Of a stretch of DNA of 64,000 nt, positions 36,589 to 44,877 are shown piece by piece; position 1 is the stretch's first letter; each line of letters opens with the position of its first letter. The notes beneath the pieces were generated by a model that worked only from the letters and a program-made list of their open reading frames with translations, did not search any database and had not been told where the DNA came from. The stretch comes from Maribacter thermophilus (GTDB taxonomy: Bacteria > Bacteroidota > Bacteroidia > Flavobacteriales > Flavobacteriaceae): the NCBI RefSeq assembly GCF_001020565.1, contig NZ_LDAS01000001.1, positions 162,402 through 226,401 of the forward strand, in the 5' to 3' direction. A program made the position numbers and the translations under genes.

Positions 36589-37235
36589 AATTCCAGTTGC
36601 CTCAATTCCTTGTAGTTTTTCTGTAATTTTTTTAAAAGTAGACCATAGAGCAAAAAGTATACTCCGCCCATAAAAAGGGTAAGTAATACCCCAAAACCAC
36701 CAATGCTCAACATTAGTGTAAATCGAAGTTTTTCTTCGGATATATGTTTTAGCCCTTCTTTTAGTTCAGGAAAAGCATCGGCCAGATTATCACTTAAAAA
36801 GACACCTATAGCCATTATGATTACGGTCACCATAATCATTGATAAAGAAAATATAACATAGTGTTTTACGGTTGTCCTTGTTCTAAGAATTTTCTTCATT
36901 AAACTCTTTGAATCATCCAACACGCTAATTTCCTTGAATCTTTTATAAAATTGATAAATGAAATATATAGCGAAAACATAAGTGATGATAGAAGTCACCA
37001 AAATATAATTGGATACCCCGATGTTGTCATAGATCTTTAAGCCCTCTTCCATAGAAGGAATTAGGTAGAGCAAATGTGGCAAAGTAAATTCAAGGATACT
37101 AATGATCAATATCCATTTAACGATAGAAGATGATTTTTTCCATATCATTTTATGAATATCCGAATAGGAAAGCTTTGGCAGGTGCGCTTCTTTTTTTTGC
37201 CAATCTTTTTTTAATAAATCCAACTCATCCGTCAT
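36585..37235 (-). CDS. Four-helix membrane protein paired with an ECF sigma factor
   Basis: This 216-residue protein has a cytoplasmic N-terminus (MTDELDLLKKDWQKKEAHLP) and four membrane helices (WILIISILEFTLPHLLYLI, ILVTSIITYVFAIYFIYQF, YVIFSLSMIMVTVIIMAIGV, MLSIGGFGVLLTLFMGGVYF). It lies 3 bases after the ECF sigma gene on the same strand, the usual position of an anti-sigma factor, so it may hold the sigma at the membrane. It lacks a recognisable zinc anti-sigma motif, so this is inferred from position only. Confidence 0.75.
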   Translation of the reverse strand: MTDELDLLKKDWQKKEAHLPKLSYSDIHKMIWKKSSSIVKWILIISILEFTLPHLLYLIPSMEEGLKIYDNIGVSNYILVTSIITYVFAIYFIYQFYKRFKEISVLDDSKSLMKKILRTRTTVKHYVIFSLSMIMVTVIIMAIGVFLSDNLADAFPELKEGLKHISEEKLRFTLMLSIGGFGVLLTLFMGGVYFLLYGLLLKKLQKNYKELRQLEF

Positions 37236-37238
37236 AAT

Positions 37239-37733
37239 CTAAGGATTCAAAATGGTTCTTAATTTTGTTTTTATACGGTTCATCTTTACCCTGGCATTTA
37301 CTTCTGTAATACCTAGGGTTTCTGCTATTTCCGTGTAATTTTTATCTTCTAGGTACATAAATACCAGTGCTTTGTCTATATCTCCCAACTGTCGCACGGC
37401 TTTGTACATTAGTTTTAATTGTTGCTCTTCCGTTTCATCGTATTCATCTGCCTTTATCTTAAAGATTACCGACTCATAATCTTGGGTGCTTATTCTTTTC
37501 TTGGATTTTCTGTATAGGGTGATGGCCGTATTTAGGGCAACCCTATACATCCAAGTGCTAAATTTGGCCTCTCCCCTGAACTTCGGATACGCTTTCCATA
37601 ACTGAATGGTTATTTCCTGAAACAGATCATTGTGCGACTCCCGGTCATTTGTATATAGAGAGCATATTTTATGGACAATGTTTTGATTGTCTTGTAGCTC
37701 TGTCACAAATTTATGTTCCAGTTCTTTTTTCAC
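37239..37733 (-). CDS. ECF RNA polymerase sigma factor
   Basis: This 164-residue sigma-70 ECF factor has region 2 (LFQEITIQLWKAYPKFRGEA, STWMYRVALNTAITLYRKS) and region 4 with a helix-turn-helix (ALVFMYLEDKNYTEIAETLG, TEVNARVKMNRIKTKL). The start is GTG at 37733; no in-frame ATG precedes the conserved N-terminus. Its partner membrane protein follows after 3 bases. No autoregulatory promoter could be picked out upstream. The regulon is not known. Confidence 0.92.
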   Translation of the reverse strand: MKKELEHKFVTELQDNQNIVHKICSLYTNDRESHNDLFQEITIQLWKAYPKFRGEAKFSTWMYRVALNTAITLYRKSKKRISTQDYESVIFKIKADEYDETEEQQLKLMYKAVRQLGDIDKALVFMYLEDKNYTEIAETLGITEVNARVKMNRIKTKLRTILNP

Positions 37734-37801
37734 TAGTAGTTGGTTGTTTCTTATTAGTAGTAGATTATTGGGTAATGTTACAAAAAAGTACTACTTAAAA
37801 T

Positions 37802-37838
37802 AAAAAAAGTGCACCGGGTAACAAGGTGCACTTTTTTG
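37802..37838 (-). terminator. Terminator after the M20D amidohydrolase gene
   Basis: A 13-bp perfect stem (37803-37815 with 37825-37837) is flanked by A and T runs. On the minus strand it follows the 37855 stop. It could also work on the plus strand. Confidence 0.88.
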
Positions 37839-37854
37839 TTTTATGGTAATCTAT

Positions 37855-39282
37855 TTACTTGCGGTAGTCTAAGGCAGGTTCTCTATCGCCCAACAACGGA
37901 ATGTATTTAAAGTTTGGTCCGCGTCTTTCTTCAAATTCTTGTTTAGCCTTTTCTATCAATTTATGGTCCTTAAATAAATCTATGGCCGTAAGGGTCATTG
38001 TTTTGGCAGCCACCATCATACCTTTTTTTCCAATAGAGGTTCCGCCGGCCGCAACAGCTTGCCAACTATGTGCGGGAGTACCAGGTACCCATGTGGCCGA
38101 TCCCATGCCTACCGTAGGCACCGCAAAACTAACGTCACCTACATCGGTAGAGGCAAATGCTTTGGCCTCTGTCTTGTAAGGTAGTACGTTTTTGGCCAAG
38201 CTTAGGTCCGCTTTTTCCTTACCCAATGTTTTTGCGATTTTATCCGCAAATTCTTTTTCTTCTTCGGTGTAATCAAAGCCACCAACCTCCGTAAGATTGT
38301 CGTGCATCAACTTTTGCAAAGTAAGGTTTGGCAAAAGTTCGTGGGTACCACCGATCATTTCGTAATCTACTGTAGTGCCTGTACCTAATGCGGCACCTTC
38401 TGCAGCTTTTACTATGCGGTCGAAAATATCGATGACAACATCTCTATTTCCATGACGTGCATAGTAATACACCTCGGCAAAATCGGGTACTACGTTCGGT
38501 GCTTTGCCCCCGTTGGTGATTACATAATGTATTCGTACGTCAGAAGGAATGTGCTCTCGCATCATATTTACCATCATGTTCATAGCTTCTACACCATCTA
38601 AAGCCGAGCGTCCTTTTTCAGGTGCGGCGGCGGCATGGGCAGAAATACCGTGAAATCTGAATTTTGCGGATTTATTGGCCAATGCGGCACCGGCGCTAGC
38701 AGAATTCACCGAACTTGGATGCCAATGCAAGGCAACATCCACATCATTAAAAAGACCTGCCCTTACCATATATACTTTGCCAGAACCGCCTTCTTCGGCA
38801 GGTGTTCCGTAAAAACGAATAGTGCCCTTAATGTTATTGGCAACCATCCATTCCTTGGTGGTAATGGCTGCGGCCGTTGAGGCGGTGCCAAAAAGATGGT
38901 GCCCACAAGCGTGACCGGCTGCGGCACCTGCCGATTTTTTTTCGGGGACCGCCTGTTGTGAAAGTCCCGGTAGGGCATCATACTCCCCTAAAATTCCTAT
39001 GACTGGGTTTCCGCTCCCGTACTCCGCTACGAATGCAGTGGGAATACCGGCTACTCCTTTTTTTATGGAAAACCCGGCATCTTTTAATGTTTCTTGTAAT
39101 AGAGCGGCACTTTTGTGTTCTTGATAGCCCATTTCTGCCAAATCAAATATTTGTTGTGAAATGTCTCCGTATGTTTCACTTTTTTGATCAAGTATTTTTA
39201 GTACCTCCTTTTTAGATTTTTGAGCTCTTAAGGAAACTACGGACATACTTATGGTCAAAAGAACCATAATTAATTTTTTCAT
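37855..39282 (-). CDS. Exported M20D-family amidohydrolase (AbgB-like)
   Basis: This 475-residue protein has a Sec signal peptide (ending SLRAQ) and the metal-binding residues of M20D amidohydrolases: HACGHHLFGTA, GTPAEEGGSGK, ALHWHPSSV and the dimerisation region FHGISAHAAAAPEKGRSALD. The length and the C-terminal part resemble AbgB, which splits p-aminobenzoyl-glutamate. The substrate of this exported version could instead be an N-acyl amino acid or peptide. It stands alone between the ECF operon and the divergent NDH-2 gene. Confidence 0.9.
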   Translation of the reverse strand: MKKLIMVLLTISMSVVSLRAQKSKKEVLKILDQKSETYGDISQQIFDLAEMGYQEHKSAALLQETLKDAGFSIKKGVAGIPTAFVAEYGSGNPVIGILGEYDALPGLSQQAVPEKKSAGAAAGHACGHHLFGTASTAAAITTKEWMVANNIKGTIRFYGTPAEEGGSGKVYMVRAGLFNDVDVALHWHPSSVNSASAGAALANKSAKFRFHGISAHAAAAPEKGRSALDGVEAMNMMVNMMREHIPSDVRIHYVITNGGKAPNVVPDFAEVYYYARHGNRDVVIDIFDRIVKAAEGAALGTGTTVDYEMIGGTHELLPNLTLQKLMHDNLTEVGGFDYTEEEKEFADKIAKTLGKEKADLSLAKNVLPYKTEAKAFASTDVGDVSFAVPTVGMGSATWVPGTPAHSWQAVAAGGTSIGKKGMMVAAKTMTLTAIDLFKDHKLIEKAKQEFEERRGPNFKYIPLLGDREPALDYRK

Positions 39283-39359
39283 AATGTAATAAAAGTTTTG
39301 AGTTAGTCCTTAAAGTTACTAAAAACAGGATATTCTTTTCTATTGGAAGTGTGATTGTT

Positions 39360-39367
39360 TAATTTTG
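39360..39367 (+). promoter_or_regulatory. -7 element of the NDH-2 gene
   Basis: Exact TAnnTTTG (TAATTTTG) ends 18 bases before the ATG at 39386. A TTG at 39343-39345 is 14 bases upstream, shorter than the usual spacer. The TTG at 39365 overlaps this box, which supports 39386 as the start. Confidence 0.5.
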
Positions 39368-39385
39368 TTCTCTTATAATCAAAAT

Positions 39386-40678
39386 ATGAACATACCTCGT
39401 TCCAATTGTCCTAGGATTATTATTATTGGTGGTGGTTTCGGTGGAGTTTCGCTCGTCGAAAAACTAAGTAAGAAGGATGTACAGGTTGTACTGCTTGACA
39501 AAAATAATTATCACACCTTTCAACCTTTACTGTATCAGGTTTCAACAGGGGGGCTGGAGCCAGACTCCATTGCCTACCCATTGCGAAAAGTTTTGATCGG
39601 TTACGATAATTTCTTTTTTAGATTGGCCGAGGTGACCGAGATTTTGGCAGAAAAAAAGATGCTAAAAACCACCATTGGAGAAATTTCCTATGATTATTTG
39701 GTAATTGCCACGGGTTCTGAAACCAATTTTTTTGGCAATGATGAGCTAGAGAAGCATGCAATGGCAATGAAGACCATTCCGCAATCCTTAAATCTTAGAA
39801 GCTTAATTCTAGAAAACTTTGAACAGGCATTGCTAACGGACGATTATCATGAGCGCGATGCGCTAATGAACTTCGTAATTGTTGGTGGAGGCCCTACCGG
39901 AGTGGAATTGGCAGGGGCATTGGCAGAAATTAAAAAGGGCATTCTTCCAAAAGATTATCCGGATTTGGATACCAGAAGGGCGCAAATAAATTTGGTACAA
40001 GGGGGCGATAGGCTTTTAAATGCCATGAGCGAAAAGGCATCTAAAAAAGCCGAGGAATTTTTAGAGGAGCTGGGTGTGCAGGTTTGGAAAAATGTTAGGG
40101 TCACTAGCTATGACGGAAAAACCGTAAGAACAAAAACAGATTTGACTTTTGAAACCGCTACCTTGGTCTGGGCGGCAGGGGTGAAAGGAGCGACCATTAA
40201 AGGGTTGGATGCCAAAGAACTGATGGCCGCCGGCAATAGGTTGCCCGTTAATGAATTTAACCAAGTTGTGGGGTACGAAGATATATTTGCGATAGGCGAT
40301 ATTGCCTGTATGCAGACAGAAGATACACCCAATGGTCATCCTATGATGGCACAGCCCGCTATTCAGCAAGGTAGAAATTTGGGTGAAAATTTAATACGGC
40401 TATTAGACGGTAAGCCATTAAAACCTTTTGAGTATAAAGACAAGGGCAGTATGGCGACCGTAGGTCGCAATAAGGCTGTTTGTGACCTAAAGAATATAAG
40501 GTTTCAGGGCGTTTTTGCTTGGTTTGTGTGGATGTTCGTTCATTTGTTTTTCCTTATAGGGTTTAGAAATAGGGTGGTGGTCTTCGTAAACTGGGTATAT
40601 AATTATGTACGCTTTGATAGGGAGGCAAGACTAATAATCAGGCCTTTTAAAAGAGATTACAGTCAGTTTAAAGATTAA
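39386..40678 (+). CDS. Type II NADH dehydrogenase (NDH-2-like FAD oxidoreductase)
   Basis: This 430-residue single-subunit dehydrogenase passes electrons from NADH to quinone without proton pumping. The FAD loop is IIIIGGGFGGVSLVEKL, the NADH loop is VIVGGGPTGVELAGALAE, and the C-terminal FAD segment is EDIFAIGDIACM. The C-terminal part is hydrophobic and amphipathic (FAWFVWMFVHLFFLIGFRNR), as expected for membrane attachment. The start at 39386 agrees with the family and with the promoter position. It converges on xerD with a 6-base gap. Confidence 0.93.
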   Translation: MNIPRSNCPRIIIIGGGFGGVSLVEKLSKKDVQVVLLDKNNYHTFQPLLYQVSTGGLEPDSIAYPLRKVLIGYDNFFFRLAEVTEILAEKKMLKTTIGEISYDYLVIATGSETNFFGNDELEKHAMAMKTIPQSLNLRSLILENFEQALLTDDYHERDALMNFVIVGGGPTGVELAGALAEIKKGILPKDYPDLDTRRAQINLVQGGDRLLNAMSEKASKKAEEFLEELGVQVWKNVRVTSYDGKTVRTKTDLTFETATLVWAAGVKGATIKGLDAKELMAAGNRLPVNEFNQVVGYEDIFAIGDIACMQTEDTPNGHPMMAQPAIQQGRNLGENLIRLLDGKPLKPFEYKDKGSMATVGRNKAVCDLKNIRFQGVFAWFVWMFVHLFFLIGFRNRVVVFVNWVYNYVRFDREARLIIRPFKRDYSQFKD

Positions 40679-40684
40679 ATACGT

Positions 40685-41581
40685 TTACTTTCTAGGATGA
40701 TATTTGTTCATCACTTCTGCTAGGTGGCTTCGGTCTACATGCATGTAAACTTCGGTAGTGGTAATACTTTCATGACCGAGCATTTGCTGTATGGCCCGCA
40801 AGTCTGCTCCGTTTTCCAATAAGTGGGTCGCAAAAGAATGGCGAAATGTGTGCGGACTTATGTTTTTTTGAAGCCCGATTTTCTCCGCCAATTTTTTGAC
40901 AATAGTAAAAATCATGGCCCTTGTCAATTGCTTTCCTCTTCGGTTTAAGAACAAAGTATCCTCAAATCCTTTCTGTATATTTAAATGTACCCGAATTTCG
41001 TTCCTATAGATATTAATGTATTTTTTGTTGATGTCGCTAATGGGTACAAATCGTTGCTTATTTCCTTTTCCCGTTACTTTTATAAAATCTTCCTCGAAGA
41101 AAAGATCGGAAAGTTTTAGTGTGGTCAATTCTGAAACGCGTAATCCGCAACCGTACAAAGTTTCTAGGATAGCTCTATTGCGTTCACCTTCGGGCGTACT
41201 TAAATCTATAGCTTCTATAAGTTGGTTGATCTCTTTTTCAGACAGTGTATCGGGCAGTTTACGGCCAATTTTTGGAGATTCTACTAAATCTAAGGGGTTG
41301 TCGGGTCTATAGTCCTCAAAGACCAAATAGTTGAAAAAACTTTTAAGTCCAGATATAATCCTGGCCTGTGAGCGGGGATTTACAATTTTTGCAATTTCAT
41401 AAATAAATTGCTGAATGGTTTCTTTTTTAATATGGACAGGGTCATCATTTAAAGCTCTAGAGTTTAAAAACCCTATGAGTTTTGATACATCCATAGTGTA
41501 GTTGGCAATAGAATTATCGGATAGTCCCCGTTCTATTTTCAGGTAGTGACGATAATCTTTAAGCGCGTCATTCCAATTCAT
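40685..41581 (-). CDS. xerD: Tyrosine recombinase XerD
   Basis: It resolves chromosome dimers at dif together with XerC. The 298-residue length is normal. The N-terminal SAM-like domain starts MNWNDALKDYRHYLKIERGL. The catalytic residues are visible: Arg in GCGLRVSELTTLKL, Lys in VTGKGNKQRFVP, His/Arg in HTFRHSFATHLLENG, and His plus Tyr in LGHESITTTEVYMHV. The ATG at 41581 gives the family start. A -7 box ends only 4 bases upstream, so the mRNA may be leaderless. No dif-like site was noticed nearby. Confidence 0.95.
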   Translation of the reverse strand: MNWNDALKDYRHYLKIERGLSDNSIANYTMDVSKLIGFLNSRALNDDPVHIKKETIQQFIYEIAKIVNPRSQARIISGLKSFFNYLVFEDYRPDNPLDLVESPKIGRKLPDTLSEKEINQLIEAIDLSTPEGERNRAILETLYGCGLRVSELTTLKLSDLFFEEDFIKVTGKGNKQRFVPISDINKKYINIYRNEIRVHLNIQKGFEDTLFLNRRGKQLTRAMIFTIVKKLAEKIGLQKNISPHTFRHSFATHLLENGADLRAIQQMLGHESITTTEVYMHVDRSHLAEVMNKYHPRK

Positions 41582-41585
41582 GTCG

Positions 41586-41593
41586 CAAAGGTA
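41586..41593 (-). promoter_or_regulatory. xerD -7 element directly before the start codon
   Basis: On the minus strand TACCTTTG (exact TAnnTTTG) ends 4 bases before the xerD ATG, placing the expected transcription start on or next to the start codon. No -33 box is found at the usual distance. Confidence 0.5.
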
Positions 41594-41822
41594 ACTATTA
41601 CAAGGGTTATGGCCATTGGTCAAAAATTGGGAAGAAGATCGTACATTGGCTTTTTTATGTGCACTGGTCAACTGAAAAATGCTCAAAATCATTGTTGGGG
41701 GAAAACCGCTTACCAGATAAATTGGGTCGTTCACAACCATTTGGGGCATCCTTACAACTAAAATTATATCATGGTAAATAACGTAGTAAGTTTATGGTAT
41801 TAATTAATCACAATAAGCAAAA

Positions 41823-42341
41823 ATGAGATTCTTTATAGTTGTATTGTTTTCAGTGGGTATAGGTTATATGGGGTTGGCCCAGAGAACGGACCGTACCAAT
41901 TTTCGGGCCGGATTGAACGGAGGGGTGGTAACCGGTGATTTTTCCGATACACATAGCCTTACTCTTGGAGTGGACATCTACCAACATTGGGGAGTGTCTA
42001 AAGAATTGGATTTGGGTTTTACGACGGGTTTTGTAAATGCCTTCGGAGAAAAGAAATCTATTACCAATGGTGGACTTACGATAGAAACAGAGTTTGATAA
42101 CATTCAATTTATACCCGTAGCCGGTTCTTTAAGGATCTATCCTTTTTCAGGATTTAAGTTTGGGGCTGATTTGGGGTATGCCGTCGGTATAAATAAAGAC
42201 AATGGAGGTGGCTTTTTATACAGACCTTCTATAGGTGTGGACCTTAATCAAGGATCTTCGGAATTAAATATATCTTACTTTGCGGTAAACGATGAAGCAA
42301 CTTTTTCTTGTGTACTTCTAGGTTTTTTGTTCTTGTTTTAG
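41823..42341 (+). CDS. Exported beta-barrel-like protein of unknown function
   Basis: This 172-residue protein has a Sec signal peptide (MRFFIVVLFSVGIGYMGLAQ). Its body alternates polar and hydrophobic residues with many Gly and aromatic residues (AGLNGGVVTGDFSDTHSLTL, LGFTTGFVNAFGEKKSI, AGSLRIYPFSGFKFGADLGY) and ends in a hydrophobic stretch with terminal Phe. This fits an outer membrane beta-barrel of about eight strands. I recognise no named family. It stands alone, co-directional with aroQ 105 bases downstream. Confidence 0.72.
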   Translation: MRFFIVVLFSVGIGYMGLAQRTDRTNFRAGLNGGVVTGDFSDTHSLTLGVDIYQHWGVSKELDLGFTTGFVNAFGEKKSITNGGLTIETEFDNIQFIPVAGSLRIYPFSGFKFGADLGYAVGINKDNGGGFLYRPSIGVDLNQGSSELNISYFAVNDEATFSCVLLGFLFLF

Positions 42342-42413
42342 CAATTATATCAAGACATCTTTAGTGTTTTGTAACAGTATAAACAAAAGTGGTTTTCTTA
42401 GAAGACCATTTTT

Positions 42414-42441
42414 TTTGCGATAAAATTATTTAGTACTTTTA
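42414..42441 (+). promoter_or_regulatory. aroQ promoter, near-leaderless
   Basis: TTTG at 42414-42417, a 16-base spacer and a 7-of-8 match TACTTTTA at 42434-42441. The ATG is at 42447, so the transcript start would fall within a base or two of the start codon. Confidence 0.5.
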
Positions 42442-42446
42442 ACCGC

Positions 42447-42860
42447 ATGAGAATCATTATAATCAACGGCCCTAATCTAAATCTTTTAGGGAAAAGGGAA
42501 CCTACGGTGTACGGCAACAAGACCTTTGAAGATTACTTTTCTGAACTTCAGTTTAGATTCAAGGATGTGGAGCTGGAGTATTATCAATCTAACATAGAGG
42601 GAGAACTTATTTCTAAACTACATGAAGTTGGTTTTGATTATGATGGTATTGTTCTTAATGCAGCGGCCTATACACATACTTCTGTAGGTTTGGGCGATGC
42701 CGTTAAGGCGATCGAAACGCCGGTAGTAGAGGTTCATATTTCAAACACACATAAAAGAGAGGAATTTAGGCATGTCTCCTATATTTCTTCTGGTGCCAAG
42801 GGTGTGATTCTAGGTTTTGGTCTAAAAAGTTATGATTTGGCCATTCAGAGTTTTCTGTAA
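42447..42860 (+). CDS. aroQ: Type II 3-dehydroquinate dehydratase
   Basis: It performs the third step of the shikimate pathway. The 137-residue length is typical. Signature motifs are the N-terminal NGPNLNLLGKREPTVYGNK with the catalytic Arg and Tyr, the AAAYTHTSVGLGDA active-site lid, and EVHISNTHKREEFRHVSYIS with the catalytic His. The gene is separate from the other shikimate genes. Neighbourhood with divergent xerD is, to my knowledge, common in Flavobacteriia. Confidence 0.95.
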   Translation: MRIIIINGPNLNLLGKREPTVYGNKTFEDYFSELQFRFKDVELEYYQSNIEGELISKLHEVGFDYDGIVLNAAAYTHTSVGLGDAVKAIETPVVEVHISNTHKREEFRHVSYISSGAKGVILGFGLKSYDLAIQSFL

Positions 42861-42908
42861 ACTGATTGTTTGATCAAGAATTCAGAAAAAACAAAGGGGT
42901 AATACAGG

Positions 42909-43184
42909 TTACCTTAAGTACTTTTCTTCCACATAAAACGTGGCAAAAGGTAAAAGAGAGGCGATACCAAAAATAACAAATCTTTTAAAACCCCATTTTT
43001 TGTTTAGACAAACTGCAGCGGCAAGCACAATAAAAGCTACAAATAAAAGTCCGTGTGCATATCCTACATATTTATTCGGTTCTGGAATTTCGGCCCAATA
43101 TTTCAAGGGCATTGTAATTCCGAAAAGGGCCAGATAAGAGATGCCTTCCAGTATTGCGGTAGCTCTAAAAGATTTTAGTAACAT
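42909..43184 (-). CDS. DUF3817 small membrane protein
   Basis: This 91-residue protein has about three membrane helices. The pattern SFRATAILEGISYLALFGIT, the middle GYAHGLLFVAFIVLAAAV and the last GIASLLPFATFYVEEKYL match DUF3817, which includes YdzA-like membrane proteins. The function is unknown. It is 67 bases downstream of lpd on the same strand, past a strong hairpin, so its expression may depend on read-through or on its own promoter near 43200. Confidence 0.85.
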   Translation of the reverse strand: MLLKSFRATAILEGISYLALFGITMPLKYWAEIPEPNKYVGYAHGLLFVAFIVLAAAVCLNKKWGFKRFVIFGIASLLPFATFYVEEKYLR

Positions 43185-43203
43185 ATGCGGCAGTATATAA
43201 AAT

Positions 43204-43242
43204 CTATGGAAAACAGGCTTATAAATATCCTGTTTTCCATAG
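43204..43242 (-). terminator. Perfect hairpin between lpd and DUF3817 (terminator or attenuator)
   Basis: A 14-bp perfect stem, CTATGGAAAACAGG (43204-43217) with CCTGTTTTCCATAG (43229-43242), has an 11-base loop and lies 9 bases after the lpd stop. The following minus-strand ATTTTATATA is only moderately T-rich, so it may allow read-through. Confidence 0.7.
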
Positions 43243-43251
43243 AGAGTGTTA

Positions 43252-44643
43252 TTATAAGTGTATTACTTCATCATAGGCATCGGCAACCGCTTCCATTACA
43301 GCTTCGCTCATGGTAGGGTGTGGGTGCACTGCTTTCAGTATTTCATGTCCTGTAGTCTCCAATTTTCTTGCGACTACGGCTTCAGCGATCATATCTGTTA
43401 CACCGGAGCCGATCATATGGCATCCAAGCCATTCGCCATATTTAGCATCGAAAATAACTTTTACGAACCCGTCGGAAGCACCTGAAGCTTTTGCTTTGCC
43501 ACTGGCAGAAAAAGGAAACTTCCCAATTTTTATATCAAGCCCTTTTTCTTTGGCTTGTTTTTCTGTTAAACCAACCGATGCAATCTCTGGGGTACAATAC
43601 GTACAACCGGGAATATTGCCATAATCTAAAGGCTCTACGTGCATTCCGGCTATTTTTTCTACACACAGAATTCCTTCTGCAGAGGCTACGTGTGCCAGAG
43701 CTTGCCCTGGTGTTACGTCTCCGATGGCATAATAGCCAGGTATGTTTGTTTGGTAATAATCATTTACCAAAATCTTATCTCTATCGGTGGCTATGCCGAC
43801 AGACTCAAGACCTATGTTTTCGATATTTGTTTTAATACCAACGGCAGAAAGTACAATGTCGGCTTCCAAGACTTTTTCGCCTTTGGCTGTTTTTACAGTA
43901 GCTTTTACCCCGTCACCTGAAGTATCTACAGAAGTGACTTCGGCAGAAGTCATTATTTTTACCCCGGCTTTCTTAAAGCTACGTTCCAATTGTTTAGAAA
44001 CATCTTCGTCTTCTACCGGTACAATGTTCGGTAAGTATTCAACAACGGTAACCTCGGTCCCCATGGCATTATAGAAATAGGCAAATTCAATACCTATGGC
44101 ACCACTGCCCACAACGATCATTTTCTTTGGTTGTTGGGCCAATGTCATAGCCTCTCTATAGCCGATTATTTTTTTGCCGTCTTGAGGTAAACTTGGTAAT
44201 TCTCTACTTCTAGCTCCTGTGGCAATTATTATATGTTGTCCGCTGTATTCTGTTTCTGAGCCATCTTCCGCCTTAACAGATACTTTTTTTCCAGGCTTTA
44301 ATGTTCCGTAGCCTTTAATGACCTCGATTTTATTCTTTTTCATCAGAAATTGAACACCTTTGCTCATACCATCGGCAACGTTTCTACTTCTTTTAACTAC
44401 AGAATCAAAATCTTTGTCGATACCTTCGGCCTTTAGACCATAATCTTCGGCATGTTTTAGGTATTCGAATACCTGAGCGGACTTTAATAACGCCTTGGTA
44501 GGTATACATCCCCAATTTAGACAAACACCGCCTAAATTTTCTTTTTCAATTATGGCAGTTTTAAAGCCTAGTTGAGAGGCTCTGATAGCCGTAACATATC
44601 CTCCAGGTCCACTACCCAAAACAATAACGTCGAAAGTGCTCAT
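43252..44643 (-). CDS. lpd: Dihydrolipoyl dehydrogenase
   Basis: E3 component of 2-oxo acid dehydrogenase complexes and of the glycine cleavage system; reoxidises dihydrolipoamide with NAD. This 463-residue protein has the FAD loop VIVLGSGPGGYVTAIRASQL, the redox disulfide GGVCLNWGCIPTKALL, the NAD loop VVGSGAIGIEFAYFYNAMG and the C-terminal active His-Glu in AVHPHPTMSEAVMEAV. The start at 44643 agrees with family N-termini, and a -7 box lies upstream. No complex partner gene is in the window, so it probably serves several complexes. Confidence 0.97.
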   Translation of the reverse strand: MSTFDVIVLGSGPGGYVTAIRASQLGFKTAIIEKENLGGVCLNWGCIPTKALLKSAQVFEYLKHAEDYGLKAEGIDKDFDSVVKRSRNVADGMSKGVQFLMKKNKIEVIKGYGTLKPGKKVSVKAEDGSETEYSGQHIIIATGARSRELPSLPQDGKKIIGYREAMTLAQQPKKMIVVGSGAIGIEFAYFYNAMGTEVTVVEYLPNIVPVEDEDVSKQLERSFKKAGVKIMTSAEVTSVDTSGDGVKATVKTAKGEKVLEADIVLSAVGIKTNIENIGLESVGIATDRDKILVNDYYQTNIPGYYAIGDVTPGQALAHVASAEGILCVEKIAGMHVEPLDYGNIPGCTYCTPEIASVGLTEKQAKEKGLDIKIGKFPFSASGKAKASGASDGFVKVIFDAKYGEWLGCHMIGSGVTDMIAEAVVARKLETTGHEILKAVHPHPTMSEAVMEAVADAYDEVIHL

Positions 44644-44676
44644 ATTTAATTCTTTTTGTAGTTGAAAATTGAGGTG

Positions 44677-44684
44677 CAAAAATA
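44677..44684 (-). promoter_or_regulatory. lpd -7 element
   Basis: On the minus strand TATTTTTG (exact TAnnTTTG) lies 33 bases before the ATG at 44643. No -33 box at the usual distance. Confidence 0.4.
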
Positions 44685-44802
44685 CAAAACCAAATTGGAA
44701 TTTGTTTCGGGTCTGATATAATTAAACATATCGATCTTGCTTCAATTGTGATATTTTACCATATAACATGGTAGTAATCAAATAGGTTGGGGGGATTGTA
44801 AA

Positions 44803-44830
44803 ATTTTAGCGGCCAATATTTTGGCCGCTA
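44803..44830 (-). terminator. Terminator after msrB
   Basis: A 10-bp perfect stem TAGCGGCCAA / TTGGCCGCTA (44807-44816, 44821-44830) with loop TATT is followed on the minus strand by a short T run (A/T run at 44801-44806). It lies about 47 bases after the msrB stop. Confidence 0.75.
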
Positions 44831-44877
44831 TTTATTGATTTGGATTTGTAAAAGTATGCGTAATAATTTTCTGATAT

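Noticed and set aside
40685-41581. XerD as a mobile-element integrase
   Set aside because: Length, sequence and the lack of attachment-site repeats or cargo fit the housekeeping recombinase.
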